Assembly: GCF_014930455.1 (NCBI RefSeq)
Contig: NZ_JAAIYO010000013.1
Location: 186,001 to 250,000, forward strand
Source: Corallococcus soli
Lineage (GTDB): Bacteria > Myxococcota > Myxococcia > Myxococcales > Myxococcaceae
Direction of reading: 5' to 3'
Length of the DNA stretch: 64,000 nt
Both the position numbers and the translations under genes were made by a program. Positions 18,931 to 26,685 of the stretch are shown here, one piece after another. The notes beneath the pieces are model-generated. The model saw only the letters and a program-made list of their open reading frames with translations, made no database searches and was not told the DNA's origin. Every line of letters begins with the position of its first letter. The stretch's first letter is position 1.

Positions 18931-19245
18931 ATGACGAAGATAAAGCTGGGGCCAGCGGACTTCGCCGAGAGGGAGATGCGCGGCTACGAGGTCGGCAAGC
19001 GCAACGTCTGCATCGCGAAGATCCACGGTCGGTACAAGGGCCTCGACGACTGGTGCAACCACGCCGGGTGCCTGCTGTCGGGAGGCCGCATCGAGGACAA
19101 CACCGTCGTGTGCCCCTGCCACGAGGTCGGCTTCGACATGGACACCGGTCAGAACGTCACCTCTCCCGGGGTGTGTGACGACCAGCCGACGGTGCGACTC
19201 GCGGTCGAGGACGGCACGCTCGTCGTCGACCTGCCCGACGCCTGA
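18931..19245 (+). CDS. Rieske-type [2Fe-2S] ferredoxin-like protein
   Basis: 104 residues. The two halves of the Rieske cluster motif are visible: Cys42-x-His44 in WCNHAGC and Cys61-x-x-His64 in VCPCHEVGFD. The fold resembles the small ferredoxin subunits of dioxygenases and the NirD-like electron carriers, which shuttle electrons in the cytoplasm. No oxygenase or reductase gene is adjacent, so its partner is unknown. The start at 18931 is chosen because of the AAGGAA site and the fold length; an earlier in-frame ATG at 18877 is possible but lacks support. Confidence 0.9.
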   Translation: MTKIKLGPADFAEREMRGYEVGKRNVCIAKIHGRYKGLDDWCNHAGCLLSGGRIEDNTVVCPCHEVGFDMDTGQNVTSPGVCDDQPTVRLAVEDGTLVVDLPDA

Positions 19246-19289
19246 CCTCTTCCCGCACCGCCCCCTCGCCTTCTCCAGGAGCGTCCACC

Positions 19290-19517
19290 ATGGGACACGA
19301 CGGACACGATCACGACCATGACTCCGGTCATGGCCATTCCCACCCGCATGGCCACGGCCACTCGCACGAGCACGGCCATGACCACGGCCACAGCCACTCG
19401 CACGAGCACAGCCACTCACATGAGCACGGCCACTCGCACGAGCACGGCCACTCGCACGAGCACGGCCATGACCACGGCCACGGCCACGGTCATGACCACG
19501 GGCACTCGCACGAGGGC
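19290..19517. repeat. Histidine-codon repeat tract
   Basis: Short in-frame units of the type CACGAGCACGGCCACTCG are repeated imperfectly across about 225 bases, coding the His-rich arm. Some units are exact duplicates, so length variation by slippage is likely between strains. Confidence 0.85.
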
Positions 19518-20021
19518 TCTACGGTGGCGGCGGAGCACAAGTCGCGGGCGCCGGTGCATGTCAGCGCGTTCGTGGTGACGTGTTCGGACAGCCGGGACGC
19601 GGCGCACGATGGCAGCGGCAAGGACCTGCGCGAAGGCCTGTCCGCGGCGGGGCACACCATCGCCGGGCACACCGTGGTGAAGGATGATCCGGAGGCCATC
19701 CGGGGCGCGCTCGCGCAGGCGCAGGCGTCGGGGGCCCGCGCGGTGCTCTTCACGGGCGGCACGGGCATTGGCCGGCGCGACTGCACCGTGGAGACGCTGC
19801 GCGCGCTGTTCGAGAAGGAGCTGCCCGGCTTCGGCGAGCTGTTCCGCATGCTGTCGTACCAGCAGATCGGCAGCCCCGCGCTGATGTCGCGCGCCACGGC
19901 GGGCACGTACCAGGGGATGATCCTCTTCGCGCTGCCGGGCTCGCCGCAGGCGGTGCGGCTGGCGCTGGAGGCCCTCATCCTCCCGGAACTGGGCCACGCG
20001 GTGCGCGAGCTCACCCGTTAA
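19290..20021 (+). CDS. MoaB/Mog-type molybdenum cofactor protein with histidine-rich tail
   Basis: 243 residues. Residues 1-76 contain about 35 histidines alternating with Gly, Ser, Asp and Glu (GHSHEHGHDHG-type repeats). This low-complexity arm resembles the metal-storage tails of HypB, SlyD and zinc transporters. From about 88 a MoaB/MogA domain follows (VSAFVVTCSDSRD, LFTGGTGIGRRD, ELPGFGELFRMLSYQQIGS). That domain adenylylates molybdopterin or inserts molybdate. The histidine repeat may hold Ni, Zn, Co or Mo-pathway metal; this is inference. The Rieske gene lies 44 bases upstream on the same strand. Confidence 0.9.
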   Translation: MGHDGHDHDHDSGHGHSHPHGHGHSHEHGHDHGHSHSHEHSHSHEHGHSHEHGHSHEHGHDHGHGHGHDHGHSHEGSTVAAEHKSRAPVHVSAFVVTCSDSRDAAHDGSGKDLREGLSAAGHTIAGHTVVKDDPEAIRGALAQAQASGARAVLFTGGTGIGRRDCTVETLRALFEKELPGFGELFRMLSYQQIGSPALMSRATAGTYQGMILFALPGSPQAVRLALEALILPELGHAVRELTR

Positions 20022-20029
20022 GAAGGGAA

Positions 20030-20053
20030 GGGCGCGGCACCCCCGCCGCGCCC
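20030..20053 (+). terminator. Hairpin terminator after the MoaB-type gene
   Basis: GGGCGCGGC pairs perfectly with GCCGCGCCC around a six-base ACCCCC loop, nine bases after the stop. A long U tract is lacking, so it may be only partly effective between this gene and the next. Confidence 0.55.
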
Positions 20054-20079
20054 CCTCAAAAGACGCAGGAGCGCGGCAG

Positions 20080-21009
20080 ATGAAGAAGCGCCGAGGCGCG
20101 CACACCGGACTGAGCCTCCAGGCGGCCGAGCGGCTGCGCCCCCGCCTGGATGCCTTCCTGGCGTCCATCGACGCGCGGGCCCGCATCGGCTTCGACCCGG
20201 TGGAGTTCCCCCACCGCTACCGGGATCCGCGCGACGTGGAGGTCAGCGCGCTGCTGGCGGCGGCGCTGGCGTACGGCCGCGCGGACCTGTTCCGCCCGAA
20301 GGTGGACGGACTGCTCCAGCGCATGGGCACATCCCCCGCGGCCTTCGTGCGCACCCTGGACGTCGCCGGAGCGAAGGCGCTGCTCACGGGCTTCGTGTAC
20401 CGCTTCAACGTGGGCACCGACCTGGCCGTGCTGCTGCTGGGCATGGGCCGGGCGCTGCGCGAACACGGCAGCCTGGAGGCGCTCTTCGTCCGGGGCTGGA
20501 AGGCGAGCGGCACGCTGCACGGCGCGCTCGCGGCCTTCACCGCCGCGCTCCGGGACGTGCCCATGGACGCGCTCCGGGAGGCGATGGGCCCCGAGCGGGG
20601 CCTGCACCACCTGCTGCCCTCGCCGCTGGGGCCGGGCGCCGCCAAGCGCCTCAACCTCTACCTGCGCTGGATGGTGCGGGGCCCGGACGCGGTGGACTTC
20701 GGCATCTGGAAGCAGGTGCCCCCGTCGGTGCTGCTCGTCCCGCTGGACACCCACATCGGCCGCATGGCGCTGCACCTGGGACTCACCCGCCGCACGGACC
20801 TCACCTGGCGCACCGCCGAGGAGGTCACCGCGTCCCTGCGCGCGCTCGACCCGGACGACCCCGTCCGGTACGACTTTGCTTTGTGCCACTACGGGATGAG
20901 CGGGGCCTGCCCCGCGAAGACGCTGCCCGAGCACTGTGTCCGGTGCTCCCTGCTGTCGTCGTGCAAGGTGGGTCCCCGCCTCGTTGCGCGCATTTCCCTG
21001 CAAGTCTGA
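20080..21009 (+). CDS. TIGR02757 / DUF2400 family protein with probable [4Fe-4S] site
   Basis: 309 residues, the usual size for this uncharacterised family. Opening features are FDPVEFPHRYRDPRDVEVSA and ALAYGRADLFRPKVD; the middle holds FVYRFN and LNLYLRWMVR, then LVPLDTHIGRMA. The C-terminus has Cys277-x8-Cys286-x2-Cys289-x5-Cys295, close to the C-x6-C-x2-C-x5-C cluster of endonuclease III-type glycosylases. The helical core also recalls the HhH-GPD fold. A role in nucleic-acid repair or binding is inference. GGAG precedes the ATG at 20080. Confidence 0.85.
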   Translation: MKKRRGAHTGLSLQAAERLRPRLDAFLASIDARARIGFDPVEFPHRYRDPRDVEVSALLAAALAYGRADLFRPKVDGLLQRMGTSPAAFVRTLDVAGAKALLTGFVYRFNVGTDLAVLLLGMGRALREHGSLEALFVRGWKASGTLHGALAAFTAALRDVPMDALREAMGPERGLHHLLPSPLGPGAAKRLNLYLRWMVRGPDAVDFGIWKQVPPSVLLVPLDTHIGRMALHLGLTRRTDLTWRTAEEVTASLRALDPDDPVRYDFALCHYGMSGACPAKTLPEHCVRCSLLSSCKVGPRLVARISLQV

Positions 21010-21138
21010 GTCCCACCAGACCCTGAAAATGTTTGCAAGCGGTCACCATGGCCCCTCGTTGACGGGTTGGCCCCGGAGGGCTGCAATGCGGGTTGGCGGC
21101 GCGGGTGTCACGCACCGCGGGGCGCAAGGAGCAACGCG

Positions 21139-23031
21139 GTGCAGGCAATGCTGGTGGCGGTCCCAGCCCCGGTGGCCCAGGACGTGGAGCGCGACCTCTG
21201 CGCCACGGCCGAGGGACGCGCATGTCGCGTGCTCCGCGTCGAATCCGCACCGGAGCCGCTGCCCGAGGGGCTGCTCGTGCTTTGGGACCACGGAGGTCCC
21301 CTGGAGGCGGTGAAGGCGCGCTGTCAGTGGGTGCACGCCCGGCGGTTGCCCACGCGCTCGTGGCTGGTGGTGCTCACGACGCGCGACGGCGCGGAGGCGG
21401 AGGCGCTGAACGAGGCGGGCGCGGACGAGTGTGTCGCGCCGCCCGGCACGCTGTGGGGCGCGAGGCTCGTGGCGCTGCGGCGGCGCTCGGCGGATGGGGA
21501 CGCGCTGGCGCTGCGGCGCACGCGCGACATCTTCCAGGGCGCGCTGGACGCGGTGCCGGAGCCGCTGTTCATCAAGGACCGTGAGCACCGCTACGTGGCG
21601 GTGAACAGCGCCTTCTGCCGCCTGATGGGGCAGTCCGTGGACACGCTGCGCGGCAACGTGTCCATCGCGTGCATCCCCGCGCACGAGGCGGAGCTGTCCT
21701 GGCGCCAGGACGAGCGCGCCTTCACCACCGGCCAGACGGTGGAGGACGAGGGCGGCCTCACCGACGTGAAGGGCCACTCCCGCGAGGTGCTCACGCAGCG
21801 GGCCGCGTACACCCTGCCCACCGGAGAGCGCTTCCTCGTGGGGCTCGTGCGCGACGTCACCGAGCGCACCCGCCTGGAGACGCAGCGGCGGCTGGCGGAG
21901 CGGATGACGTCCGTGGGCATGCTGGCGGCGGGCGTCGCGCATGAAATCAACAACCCGCTCTCCTACGTCACGTCCAACCTGGCGTACCTCTGGGAGCGCG
22001 TGGCGCAGCCGGTGGTGCCGGTGGAGCAACTGGACGAGCTGCGGCAGGTGGTGGCCGAAGCGCTGGAGGGCGCGGGGCGCGTGCGCTCCATCGTGCGCGA
22101 CCTGCGGACGTTCTCCCGGGCGGAGGAGGAGAGCCACGGCCCGGTGGACGTCCAGCGGGCGGTGGATGGCGCGCTCAAGCTGATGCGCGACGAGCTGCTG
22201 CACCGCTCCCGCCTGACGTGTGAAGTGGAGCCGGTGGCCGCGGTGCTCGGCAACGAGGGCCGGCTGGGGCAGGTCGTCATGCACCTGCTGCTCAACGCAC
22301 TCCAGGCCTTCGGAGAGCGGCCGGCGGAGGAGAACCTGCTGCGGCTGCGCGTGCGCCCGGGCCGCGAAGGGCACGTGTTGATTGAAGTGGAGGACAACGG
22401 CCAGGGGATGCCCGGCGAGGTGCGCCAGCGCATCTTCGACCCCTTCTTCACCACGCGCTCCCCCAGGGGCGGCACGGGCCTGGGCCTGTCCATCTGCCTC
22501 ACGCTGGTGCACGCGATGGGCGGCCACATTGAGGTCGCCAGCGAGCAGGGCCAGGGCAGCCTCTTCCGCGTGGAGCTGCCGGCGCTCAACGCGCAGGCGG
22601 AGGCGTCGAAGCCGGTGGTGCTCGCGGTCCCCGCGGAAGGGTCCGCGCAGGCGGCGCGGGCGACGAGGAACCTGCGGCGCCTGCTGCTCATCGACGACGA
22701 GCCGGCGGTGGGCAGCGCGGTGAGCCGGCTGCTGCGCAACCTGTACGACGTGCACGTCATCCAGGACGCGCGCGAAGCGCTGAAGCGGCTGTCCCACGGG
22801 GAGCGGTTCGACGCCATCCTCTGCGACCTGATGATGCCGGGCATGAGCGGCATGGACTTCCTGGTGGAGCTGGAGCGGCTGGCGCCGGAGCTGGCGCCGC
22901 GCACCGGGTTGATGACGGGAGGGGTGAATCCCCAGGCCCGTGAGTTCGTGGGCCGCCGCGCGAAGGAGTTGTTGGAGAAGCCCTTCGAGCGCGACCAGCT
23001 CTGCACCTTCGTCGAAACGCTGATGCAATGA
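21139..23031 (+). CDS. Hybrid sensor histidine kinase (PAS-HisKA-HATPase-REC)
   Basis: 630 residues from a GTG at 21139, chosen for AAGGAG seven bases upstream; an ATG at 21148 is the alternative. The first 115 residues look like a receiver fold without a phosphoacceptor Asp (LVAVPAPVAQDVERDL, VVLTTRDGAEAEALNEAG). A PAS domain follows (about 126-245), then the HisKA box with His268 in GVAHEINNPLSYV. The ATP-binding domain follows (VEDNGQGMPGEV, GGTGLGLSICLTLV). A C-terminal receiver domain (LLLIDDEPAVG, LCDLMMPGMSG) completes it. No membrane segment is seen, so it senses a cytoplasmic signal. Its stop overlaps the next start by four bases. Confidence 0.93.
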   Translation: MQAMLVAVPAPVAQDVERDLCATAEGRACRVLRVESAPEPLPEGLLVLWDHGGPLEAVKARCQWVHARRLPTRSWLVVLTTRDGAEAEALNEAGADECVAPPGTLWGARLVALRRRSADGDALALRRTRDIFQGALDAVPEPLFIKDREHRYVAVNSAFCRLMGQSVDTLRGNVSIACIPAHEAELSWRQDERAFTTGQTVEDEGGLTDVKGHSREVLTQRAAYTLPTGERFLVGLVRDVTERTRLETQRRLAERMTSVGMLAAGVAHEINNPLSYVTSNLAYLWERVAQPVVPVEQLDELRQVVAEALEGAGRVRSIVRDLRTFSRAEEESHGPVDVQRAVDGALKLMRDELLHRSRLTCEVEPVAAVLGNEGRLGQVVMHLLLNALQAFGERPAEENLLRLRVRPGREGHVLIEVEDNGQGMPGEVRQRIFDPFFTTRSPRGGTGLGLSICLTLVHAMGGHIEVASEQGQGSLFRVELPALNAQAEASKPVVLAVPAEGSAQAARATRNLRRLLLIDDEPAVGSAVSRLLRNLYDVHVIQDAREALKRLSHGERFDAILCDLMMPGMSGMDFLVELERLAPELAPRTGLMTGGVNPQAREFVGRRAKELLEKPFERDQLCTFVETLMQ

Positions 23032-24182
23032 AGCGCCGCGCCCGCTGGACGTTCGCGGCCGCGCTCGCGGTCCTGCTGCTCGCGCTCGTCTTCCTGCTGC
23101 CCCCGGAGCTGCGGGGGCTGTCCTTCATGTTGCGCGCGGCGGGCCTCCGCGGCGCCACGGCCGAGTCGCTGGCCCGCCTGGACACGGTGCCCTTCACGGT
23201 GTCGCAGCTCCAGGTGCCCACGCGCCACGGGCCGGTGCGCGCGCGGCTCTACCAGCCGGCGGAGCGCAAGGGCCGCCTCATCGTGCTCACGTCGGGCGTG
23301 CACGCGGCGGGCATCGACGAGCCGCGCCTGGTGAAGCTCGCGGGGGACCTGGCCACCGGGGGACAGCCGGTGCTCACGCCGGAGCCGCCGGACCTGCTGC
23401 GCTATGAAATCACCCCGCGCCTGCCGGACGTCATCGAGGACGTGGCCCTCTGGGCCGTGGGGCAGCCCTCGCTGACGCCCGACGGGAAGCTGGACCTGTT
23501 CGGCATCAGCTTTTCCGGGGGCCTGTCCGTCGTCGCCGCGGGGCGCCCGGCCCTGCGCGACCACGTGGCGGCGGTGCTGTCCTTCGGCGGCCATGGCGAG
23601 CTGTCGCGCGTGCTGTCCTTCCTGTGCACGGGCGTCCAGGCGGACGGGGTGCGCCGCAGGCCCCACGACTACGGCGTGGTGGTCATCCTGCTCAGCGCCG
23701 CGGACCGGCTGGTGCCCCCCGAACAGGTGGAGCCGCTGCGCGAGGGCGTCCGCACCTTCCTGCACGCGTCACACCTGACGCTGGTGGACGGGCAGCAGGC
23801 CGAGGCCCGCTTCGCGGAGGCCCGCGGGAAGGAGGCGGACCTCCCCGAGCCCGCCGCCACGCTGCTGCACCTGGTGAACACGCGCGACGTGCCCGCGCTG
23901 GGCGCCCGGCTGCTGCCCCTCGTGAAGGACTTCGCGGGAGACCCGTCGCTGTCGCCGGAGCGTTCTCCCCCTCCGCGTGCGCCGGTGTACCTGCTGCACG
24001 GGACGGACGACTCGGTCATCCCCGCGATTGAATCCACGCTGCTGGCGCGCGCGCTGGAGCCCTTCACGCAGGTCCACCTGCGCCCCACGCCGCTCATCAC
24101 CCACGCGGAGATGGACCGGGACGTCGACGCGCTGGAGGCGCTGCGGCTGGTTCGCTTCTGGTCTGGACTGCTGGGCGAGTAG
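23028..24182 (+). CDS. Membrane-anchored alpha/beta hydrolase-like protein
   Basis: 384 residues with an N-terminal hydrophobic anchor (about 8-24). The alpha/beta hydrolase core is visible: RLIVLTSGVHAAG as the oxyanion strand, a nucleophile-elbow-like GISFSGGLSV, VYLLHGTDDSVIP carrying the acid, and LITHAEMDRD carrying the final His. It overlaps the histidine-kinase stop by four bases (ATGA), so the two are translationally coupled. The substrate is unknown, and no secretion signal cleavage site is obvious. Confidence 0.8.
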   Translation: MKRRARWTFAAALAVLLLALVFLLPPELRGLSFMLRAAGLRGATAESLARLDTVPFTVSQLQVPTRHGPVRARLYQPAERKGRLIVLTSGVHAAGIDEPRLVKLAGDLATGGQPVLTPEPPDLLRYEITPRLPDVIEDVALWAVGQPSLTPDGKLDLFGISFSGGLSVVAAGRPALRDHVAAVLSFGGHGELSRVLSFLCTGVQADGVRRRPHDYGVVVILLSAADRLVPPEQVEPLREGVRTFLHASHLTLVDGQQAEARFAEARGKEADLPEPAATLLHLVNTRDVPALGARLLPLVKDFAGDPSLSPERSPPPRAPVYLLHGTDDSVIPAIESTLLARALEPFTQVHLRPTPLITHAEMDRDVDALEALRLVRFWSGLLGE

Positions 24183-24216
24183 CGCGGCCCGCGCGCGGCG
24201 GCAGAACGTGGGAGCA

Positions 24217-24309
24217 GCAAGCTTTCGCGACAGCAGGCATCCGGGCGTCGTCCAGGCGACAAGGCCCTGGGGGGATGGTGGCGAGGCGGGGACGCCGGTT
24301 AAAGCTTGC
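24217..24309. repeat. Nine-base inverted repeat before the eutBC fusion
   Basis: GCAAGCTTT (24217-24225) and AAAGCTTGC (24301-24309) are perfect inverted copies separated by 75 bases, ending seven bases before the ATG at 24316. They could close a large leader loop over the ribosome binding region. No cobalamin riboswitch core was found between them. Confidence 0.45.
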
Positions 24310-24315
24310 GGCCCC

Positions 24316-26667
24316 ATGAGCGTCCGCATCCCCGACGTGCTCCCCGACGAAGACGTGCTGGACTTCGTGCAACGGCAACACGGCGCCTTCGATGCGCGCC
24401 TGTATCAGCAGGTGCTGGGCGCGGCGAACGCGTTCAAGGAAGGCGACGCGGCCATCGGGGTCGCGGCGGCGGATGAGGACTCGCGGCAGCGGGCGCGGGT
24501 CCTGCTGTCGCGCACGCGGCTGGACGACGTGCACGCGCATCCGCCCTTCGAAGACCGGCTGCACGTGTTCAGCCTGGAGGCGTGGGACGCGGCGCGCTGG
24601 CGGCGCGTGGCGGACTGGACGCTGGGGCAGCTCAAGGCCTTCCTGCTCACCGCGGACGAGGCGTCCGTGCACGACGTGCTCGACGGGCTCCCCAGCGACG
24701 TCATCGCGTGTGTGGTGAAGCTCATGAGCGACGCGGAGCTGAAGGCGGTGGGCGGGCGCGTGTTCCATCCGCTGCCGGGGAGCCGCGTGGGCGCGCGGGG
24801 CTACCTGGGCGCGCGGTTGCAGCCCAACTCGCCCACGGATCACCCGGAGGACATCCAGTGGCAGGTCTTCAACGGGTGGGCCTTCGCGGTGGGGGACGTG
24901 GTGCTGGGGACCAATCCGGTGTCGTCGGAGCCGGCGTCGGTGGCGGCGGTGGAGGCGGCGCTGCACGACGTGCTGGTGACGTTCGGGCTCACGGAGGTGA
25001 TGCCCCACTGCGTGCTGTCCCATATCGACGTGCAGGCGCAGGTGGAGGCGCTGCGGCCGGGCACCACGGGCATCTGGTTCCAGAGCCTTGGCGGGAACGA
25101 AGCGGCCAACCGCACCTTCGACGTGACGCTGGAGAAGATGGTGGCGCACGCGGCGGCCCGCACCGGGAAGTGGGGGCTGTACTTCGAGACGGGGCAGGGC
25201 GCGGACGCGACGAACGGGCACCACCACGGCACGGACATGCTCATCCACGAGTCGCGCAAGTACGGCTTCGCGCGCGCCCTCAAGCGCCGGGTCGCGGTGG
25301 CGCAGGCCAGCGCCGGGCGTGACGCGGCGCCGTGGGTGCACGTCAACGACGTGGCGGGCTTCATCGGGCCGGAGGTGTTCCGCACGCGCGAGCAGCTGGT
25401 GCGCTGCTGCCTGGAAGACATCGTGATGGGCAAGCTGCACGGCCTGACGCTGGGCCTGGACGTGTGCTCCACGCTGCACATGGACGTGACGCTGGATGAC
25501 CTGGGGTGGTGCCAGGAGCAGCTCGCCGAAGCGGGGCCCGCGTACCTGATGGCGCTGCCCACGCGGAATGATCCGATGCTCAGCTACCTCACCACGTCCT
25601 TCCAGGACCACGTGCGGCTGCGCGAGCGGTATGGCCTGAAGGTGGATGACCGGATGTGGGCCTTCTTCCAGGAGCTGGGCGTCATCGACGCGGACGGCCG
25701 GCCCACGGAGCACTTCGGGGACCCGCGCCACGTCTACGTGCACTACCGTCGGCGGCGGGGGGACACGCGGACGGAGGCGGAGCTCCGGGCGGAGGCGGAA
25801 GCGCAGATGGCGAGGGTGCGCGCCCGGGGCGTGCCGCTGGCGGTGGGACACGGCGAGGCGCCGTGGACGCCGGAGCCCGCGCTGGAAGAGGACCTGCGCC
25901 GGCTGTACGAGGACGCCAAGGTGGGGCTGTGGTCGGAGCTGTCCGACGCGACGGTGGAGTCCCTGTCGGGAGCAGTACGGTTGCAAACGTGCTCCGAGGA
26001 CCGGCGCGACTACATCCTGCATCCTCCGTCAGGTGAATCCCTGGACGATGCTTCGCAAGCCGTGGTGCGCGCCCTGCGCGAGCGGCACGCAGGGCGGTGG
26101 GACGCGCAGCTCGTCGTGTCGGACGGCCTGGATCCCCGGTCGCTGATGGACGCGGGCCACCTGGCGCCCTTCCTGGACACGCTGCGGGCGGAGCTGGGCG
26201 CGCAGGGCTGGAGCGTGGCCCCGGAGGTGCTGGTGGTGAAGCACGGTCGGGTGCGCGCGGGCTATCAGGTGGGGCGCCTGCTGTTCGGTGACGAAGGGGA
26301 CGCAAGGCCCCGCGCCCTGGTGCACGTCATTGGCGAGCGCCCTGGCTCTGGCCATCACGCCTATTCCGCGTACCTCACGGCGCCCGCCGCGAGCACCTGG
26401 GCACAGCCGGGCGCGGTGGACCACGACCGCACGCGGCTCATCGCCGGCATCTCCGATACGAGCGTGCGGCCCGAGGACGCGGCCAGGGAGGCCGTGCGCA
26501 TCCTCGCGGAGCTGGCGGCGAGCGCGCGCACGGTGGTGCCGAGCGCCGGAGCTTCGGCGGCGACGACGAGCGCGCGCACGGTGGCGCCGAGCGCCGGAGA
26601 TCCGGCGGCGATGACGAGCGCGGGCACGGTGGCTCCGAGCGCAGGAGACTCGGCGGCGATGGGGTAG
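24316..26667 (+). CDS. Ethanolamine ammonia-lyase, EutB-EutC fusion
   Basis: 783 residues from the ATG at 24316. The first 470 or so are EutB, the barrel subunit that uses adenosylcobalamin (QPNSPTDHPEDIQWQVFNG, GIWFQSLGGNEAANRTFD, ETGQGADATNGHHHGTDM). Residues from about 520 to 740 are EutC, the small subunit (QLVVSDGLDPRSLMDAGHL, VHVIGERPGSGHHAYSAYL, VDHDRTRLIAGISDTS). Ethanolamine is split to acetaldehyde and ammonia. The two are normally separate neighbouring genes. No microcompartment, eutA or aldehyde dehydrogenase gene is near. The tail of about 45 residues is an Ala/Ser/Thr repeat absent from known subunits. Confidence 0.92.
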   Translation: MSVRIPDVLPDEDVLDFVQRQHGAFDARLYQQVLGAANAFKEGDAAIGVAAADEDSRQRARVLLSRTRLDDVHAHPPFEDRLHVFSLEAWDAARWRRVADWTLGQLKAFLLTADEASVHDVLDGLPSDVIACVVKLMSDAELKAVGGRVFHPLPGSRVGARGYLGARLQPNSPTDHPEDIQWQVFNGWAFAVGDVVLGTNPVSSEPASVAAVEAALHDVLVTFGLTEVMPHCVLSHIDVQAQVEALRPGTTGIWFQSLGGNEAANRTFDVTLEKMVAHAAARTGKWGLYFETGQGADATNGHHHGTDMLIHESRKYGFARALKRRVAVAQASAGRDAAPWVHVNDVAGFIGPEVFRTREQLVRCCLEDIVMGKLHGLTLGLDVCSTLHMDVTLDDLGWCQEQLAEAGPAYLMALPTRNDPMLSYLTTSFQDHVRLRERYGLKVDDRMWAFFQELGVIDADGRPTEHFGDPRHVYVHYRRRRGDTRTEAELRAEAEAQMARVRARGVPLAVGHGEAPWTPEPALEEDLRRLYEDAKVGLWSELSDATVESLSGAVRLQTCSEDRRDYILHPPSGESLDDASQAVVRALRERHAGRWDAQLVVSDGLDPRSLMDAGHLAPFLDTLRAELGAQGWSVAPEVLVVKHGRVRAGYQVGRLLFGDEGDARPRALVHVIGERPGSGHHAYSAYLTAPAASTWAQPGAVDHDRTRLIAGISDTSVRPEDAAREAVRILAELAASARTVVPSAGASAATTSARTVAPSAGDPAAMTSAGTVAPSAGDSAAMG
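26525..26660. repeat. Three in-frame repeats at the 3' end of the eutBC fusion
   Basis: About 45-base units coding SARTV(V/A)PSAG(A/D)xAA are repeated three times with few differences before the TAG stop. The array looks like a recent expansion of a low-complexity tail. Confidence 0.75.
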
Positions 26668-26685
26668 GGCGCGCGCGCCCGTGCC

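Noticed and set aside
19310..19517. Possible CRISPR-like or satellite array
   Set aside because: The repeats encode an uninterrupted His-rich peptide in frame with the MoaB domain and have no spacers.
24183..24315. Cobalamin riboswitch before the B12-dependent eutBC fusion
   Set aside because: I looked for a B12-box-like core and paired arms and found none; only a nine-base inverted repeat is present.
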